Source: Bacillota bacterium (GTDB taxonomy: Bacteria > Bacillota_I > Bacilli_A > Erysipelotrichales > Erysipelotrichaceae). Taken from it: a stretch of DNA of 43,970 bases. The notes under the pieces were generated by a model. That model saw nothing but the letters and a program-made list of their open reading frames with translations. It was not told the origin of the DNA and searched no databases. The translations under genes were made by a program, and so were the position numbers. Shown in pieces: positions 41,947-43,970 of the stretch (positions are counted from its first letter, which is position 1; each line of letters begins with the position of its first letter). The stretch lies in contig JAHFCO010000018.1 of assembly GCA_023249475.1 (NCBI GenBank), positions 1 through 43,970 of the forward strand. The letters run 5' to 3'.

Positions 41947-43318
41947 GGTGTTCTCCCTCTTTCTTCTTGTTTTTGTATTTCAGGCCGTAACCCGGTTTGT
42001 TTTCTTGGCGTGTCCGTGCGATCGCCATCTCCCCGTCGCCCACATCCTTGTTGGCGGTGGTTCCCGCGGCGACGACCGCATTCTCCCCGACGGTGATCGG
42101 GGCGATCAGATTGACGTTGGATCCGATGAAGGCCCCGTCCTTGATGATCGTCTTGTGTTTGTTTTTCCCGTCGTAGTTCACGGTAACGACCCCGCAGCCG
42201 AAGTTCACCTTGGCTCCGACCTCCGCATCCCCGACATAGGTCAGATGGGCGCACCGGGAATCGAATCCGATCGTCGCGTTCTTCATCTCGACGAAGTTCC
42301 CGATCCGGTTGTTGTCCTCGACCACGCAATTCATGCGCAGATGCGCGAAGGGTCCCAAATTCACGTTGTCCTTGACGATGCTGTCCGTGATGCGGCAGGC
42401 ATCGATCTTGGTGTTGTTTCCGATGGTCGCATTGACCAGGAATGTTTGAGGCAGGATCGTACATCCCGTCCCGATCGTCGTCTTCCCTTCCAAATAGACG
42501 TTGGGATAGAGGATCGTATCTTCGCCGATTTCGCTGTCCGCCGAGATGAAGGTCAGATCCGGATCGATGAAGGTGACGCCGTTGTTGAGCCAATACCGGT
42601 TGATGCGCTTCTGCATCCACCGTTGCGCCGCCAAGAGATCGATCCGATCATTGACGCCCGCGACTTCGTCGACATCCTGGACAGGAAGGGCTTGGACGCT
42701 TAATCCATGCGAATTGAAGATCTCGATCAGATCGGTCAGGTAATATTCGTTCTGGGCGTTCTCGTTGGTGATTTCGTCCAGATGCTTGAAGAGCAGATCC
42801 GTCTTCACGCAATAAATCCCGGTGTTGATCTCTTTGATCGCCAATTGGCGCGGTGTACAATCTTTGAATTCCACGATTTTCTCGATGTTCCCGTCTTCGT
42901 CGCGAACCACCCGTCCGTATTTCTGCGGGTCGTCCAACTCGGCGGTCAAGACCGTCATCGCACAATCGCTGTTGTGGATGAAGATCTTCTCCATCGTCTG
43001 TTCGCTGATGCACGGGCAATCCCCGTAAAGAATCAGGGTTTCCCCTTCTTTGCCTCGAAGGCTCTGGACCTGCATGACCGCATGTCCCGTCCCGAGTTGG
43101 GGCATTTGCGTCGCATATTGAACCGAATCTTTCAGATAGGCCTGCACCTGATCCGCCTGGTGACCCACGACGACGACGATGTCTTCCACATCGATCTTCT
43201 TCAGGTTGGTGACCACATGTCCGATCATCGGTTTGCTTAAGACCGGATGCATGACTTTGGACAAGGAACTCTTCATTCTCGTCCCTTTTCCGGCGGCCAA
43301 AACAATCGCGTTTCTCAT
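41939..43318 (-). CDS. glmU: Bifunctional UDP-GlcNAc pyrophosphorylase GlmU
   Basis: A 459-residue enzyme that acetylates GlcN-1-P and transfers UMP to make UDP-GlcNAc for the cell wall. The N-terminal pyrophosphorylase domain starts with NAIVLAAGKGTRMKSSLSKV and has LILYGDCPCIS. The C-terminal part is a left-handed beta-helix with hexapeptide repeats and acetyltransferase features (FGCGVVTVNYDGKNKHKT). The start is ATG 43316-43318, preceded by AGGAGG at 8 nt; an ATG 12 codons earlier has no such site. Confidence 0.97.
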   Translation of the reverse strand: MRNAIVLAAGKGTRMKSSLSKVMHPVLSKPMIGHVVTNLKKIDVEDIVVVVGHQADQVQAYLKDSVQYATQMPQLGTGHAVMQVQSLRGKEGETLILYGDCPCISEQTMEKIFIHNSDCAMTVLTAELDDPQKYGRVVRDEDGNIEKIVEFKDCTPRQLAIKEINTGIYCVKTDLLFKHLDEITNENAQNEYYLTDLIEIFNSHGLSVQALPVQDVDEVAGVNDRIDLLAAQRWMQKRINRYWLNNGVTFIDPDLTFISADSEIGEDTILYPNVYLEGKTTIGTGCTILPQTFLVNATIGNNTKIDACRITDSIVKDNVNLGPFAHLRMNCVVEDNNRIGNFVEMKNATIGFDSRCAHLTYVGDAEVGAKVNFGCGVVTVNYDGKNKHKTIIKDGAFIGSNVNLIAPITVGENAVVAAGTTANKDVGDGEMAIARTRQENKPGYGLKYKNKKKEGEHHG

Positions 43319-43366
43319 GTTTTTATCCTCCTCTCCTATTTTACCAAAAAACACCGTGGTTTGGTC

Positions 43367-43970
43367 CTACTTTGGGAGTAATTTCGTTTTTATCACGAAA
43401 CGGTAGGCGGATTTCAGACTCCGTACCGCTTTGTCGGCGATTTCTTCGTGTTGGGTGAAACCCATGACGACCGATCCGCTCCCCGTCATCATCGCTTTAT
43501 CGCATCCCATCCGCACAAGACGCTGCTTGAGTTGCTGGATATCGGGAACCATCTTGATCGCACTGGCCTCCAAGCTGTTGCCGATGGAAACGAGGAACAA
43601 CGGATAGTTGTTGGTATGAAGCGCTTCTTCCACCAACGACGTCTCGGGATGCAGGAGGTTGTCGAATTGCAGACTGCCGAAGGCTTGGCGTGTACTCACG
43701 CCCCGTTTCGGTTGGACAAGGACGATCCACATCGGGAGATCGACGTCGAAGAAGCGAAGCTTCTCCCCGATCCCCTGTACCCTCGCCGGTTTCCTGAACA
43801 GGCAGAAAGGAACGTCCGCCCCGATTTTCACCCCGATGTCGATTTTCTCTTGATCGCTTAGGTTCCAACCATAGGTGACATCGAACCAGTTGATGACGGC
43901 CGCCGCATCGCTGCTTCCTCCGCCCAGACCCGCCTGCGAAGGGATCCTTTTGGTGAGATGGACATGGAAA
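43367..43970 (-). CDS. ispE: 4-diphosphocytidyl-2-C-methyl-D-erythritol kinase IspE (5' part outside window)
   Basis: The frame is open to the window edge, giving the C-terminal 200 residues of a protein usually about 285-290 long. It contains the GHMP-kinase glycine loop PSQAGLGGGSSDAAA, then IGADVPFCLF and MTGSGSVVMG, matching IspE of the methylerythritol phosphate pathway to isoprenoids. The internal GTG at 43831 is not the start, because the glycine loop lies upstream in the same frame. It stops 48 nt before glmU, and only a weak ACCAAA-type stem lies between them. Confidence 0.94.
   Translation of the reverse strand, partial: FHVHLTKRIPSQAGLGGGSSDAAAVINWFDVTYGWNLSDQEKIDIGVKIGADVPFCLFRKPARVQGIGEKLRFFDVDLPMWIVLVQPKRGVSTRQAFGSLQFDNLLHPETSLVEEALHTNNYPLFLVSIGNSLEASAIKMVPDIQQLKQRLVRMGCDKAMMTGSGSVVMGFTQHEEIADKAVRSLKSAYRFVIKTKLLPK

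Noticed and set aside
43343-43365. Terminator between ispE and glmU
   Set aside because: The ACCAAA/TTTGGT stem is short and A/T-rich with a poor loop; not strong enough to list as a feature.
1-43970. CRISPR array, insertion sequences, rRNA genes or att sites
   Set aside because: No regularly spaced direct repeats, transposase motifs or rRNA sequence were seen on either strand.

Overview
The window looks like a chromosomal segment of a low-to-moderate-GC Gram-positive (Bacillota) bacterium. Support comes from AddA/AddB instead of RecBCD, a MetNIQ importer under a T-box, a guanine-type purine riboswitch before a pur operon, a Bacillus-type Fe-S PurF, sigma-A-like promoters, strong purine-rich Shine-Dalgarno sites, and TGA used as a stop. 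The single-chain, clade-II type PurL points away from classical Bacillus (PurS/PurL/PurQ) and towards Clostridia, Erysipelotrichia or Mollicute-related Bacilli. The genus cannot be fixed from sequence alone.

Layout. (1) 1-4262 is an AT-rich accessory stretch: the 3' end of a NERD-domain gene, a NUDIX hydrolase, a PLD-like nuclease/DEAH helicase and a small membrane protein. (2) 4263-8219 (minus) is a tight four-gene operon: a PAS-GGDEF-hemerythrin diguanylate cyclase, a YcaQ/AlkX-like winged-helix DNA glycosylase relative, and two Cys-rich proteins of unknown function. (3) 8370-9660 is a secreted LysM-G5-M23 endopeptidase with an inverted repeat over its promoter. (4) 9726-13922 is an M20 amidohydrolase-metN-metI-metQ operon under a methionine-specific T-box, followed by a cluster of hairpins. 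(5) 13944-15680 is a PfkB-family kinase followed by two paralogous two-TM proteins and a short gene remnant. (6) 15695-28948 is a complete PRPP-to-IMP operon, purE-K-L-C-F-M-N-H-D-B, mostly joined by 4-nt overlaps and led by a purine riboswitch. (7) 29152-32924 holds a YigZ/IMPACT protein, a membrane-anchored XRE regulator, an unknown protein and an EamA transporter. (8) 32971-39510 is addB-addA-HAD phosphatase. (9) 39507-40862 holds an Asp/Glu racemase family protein, a DUF4440-like protein and a SemiSWEET. (10) 40955-43970 is ispE-glmU-prs, with ispE cut by the window edge.

Functional links. Prs supplies PRPP to the pur operon. The riboswitch closes a guanine feedback loop on that operon. 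The T-box ties methionine uptake and an amidohydrolase to uncharged tRNA-Met. The region most likely to hold something new is 4263-8219, where an O2/redox-type c-di-GMP enzyme is translationally coupled to a putative DNA glycosylase and two uncharacterised Cys-rich proteins. The next candidate is the AT-rich nuclease/helicase island at the left edge.
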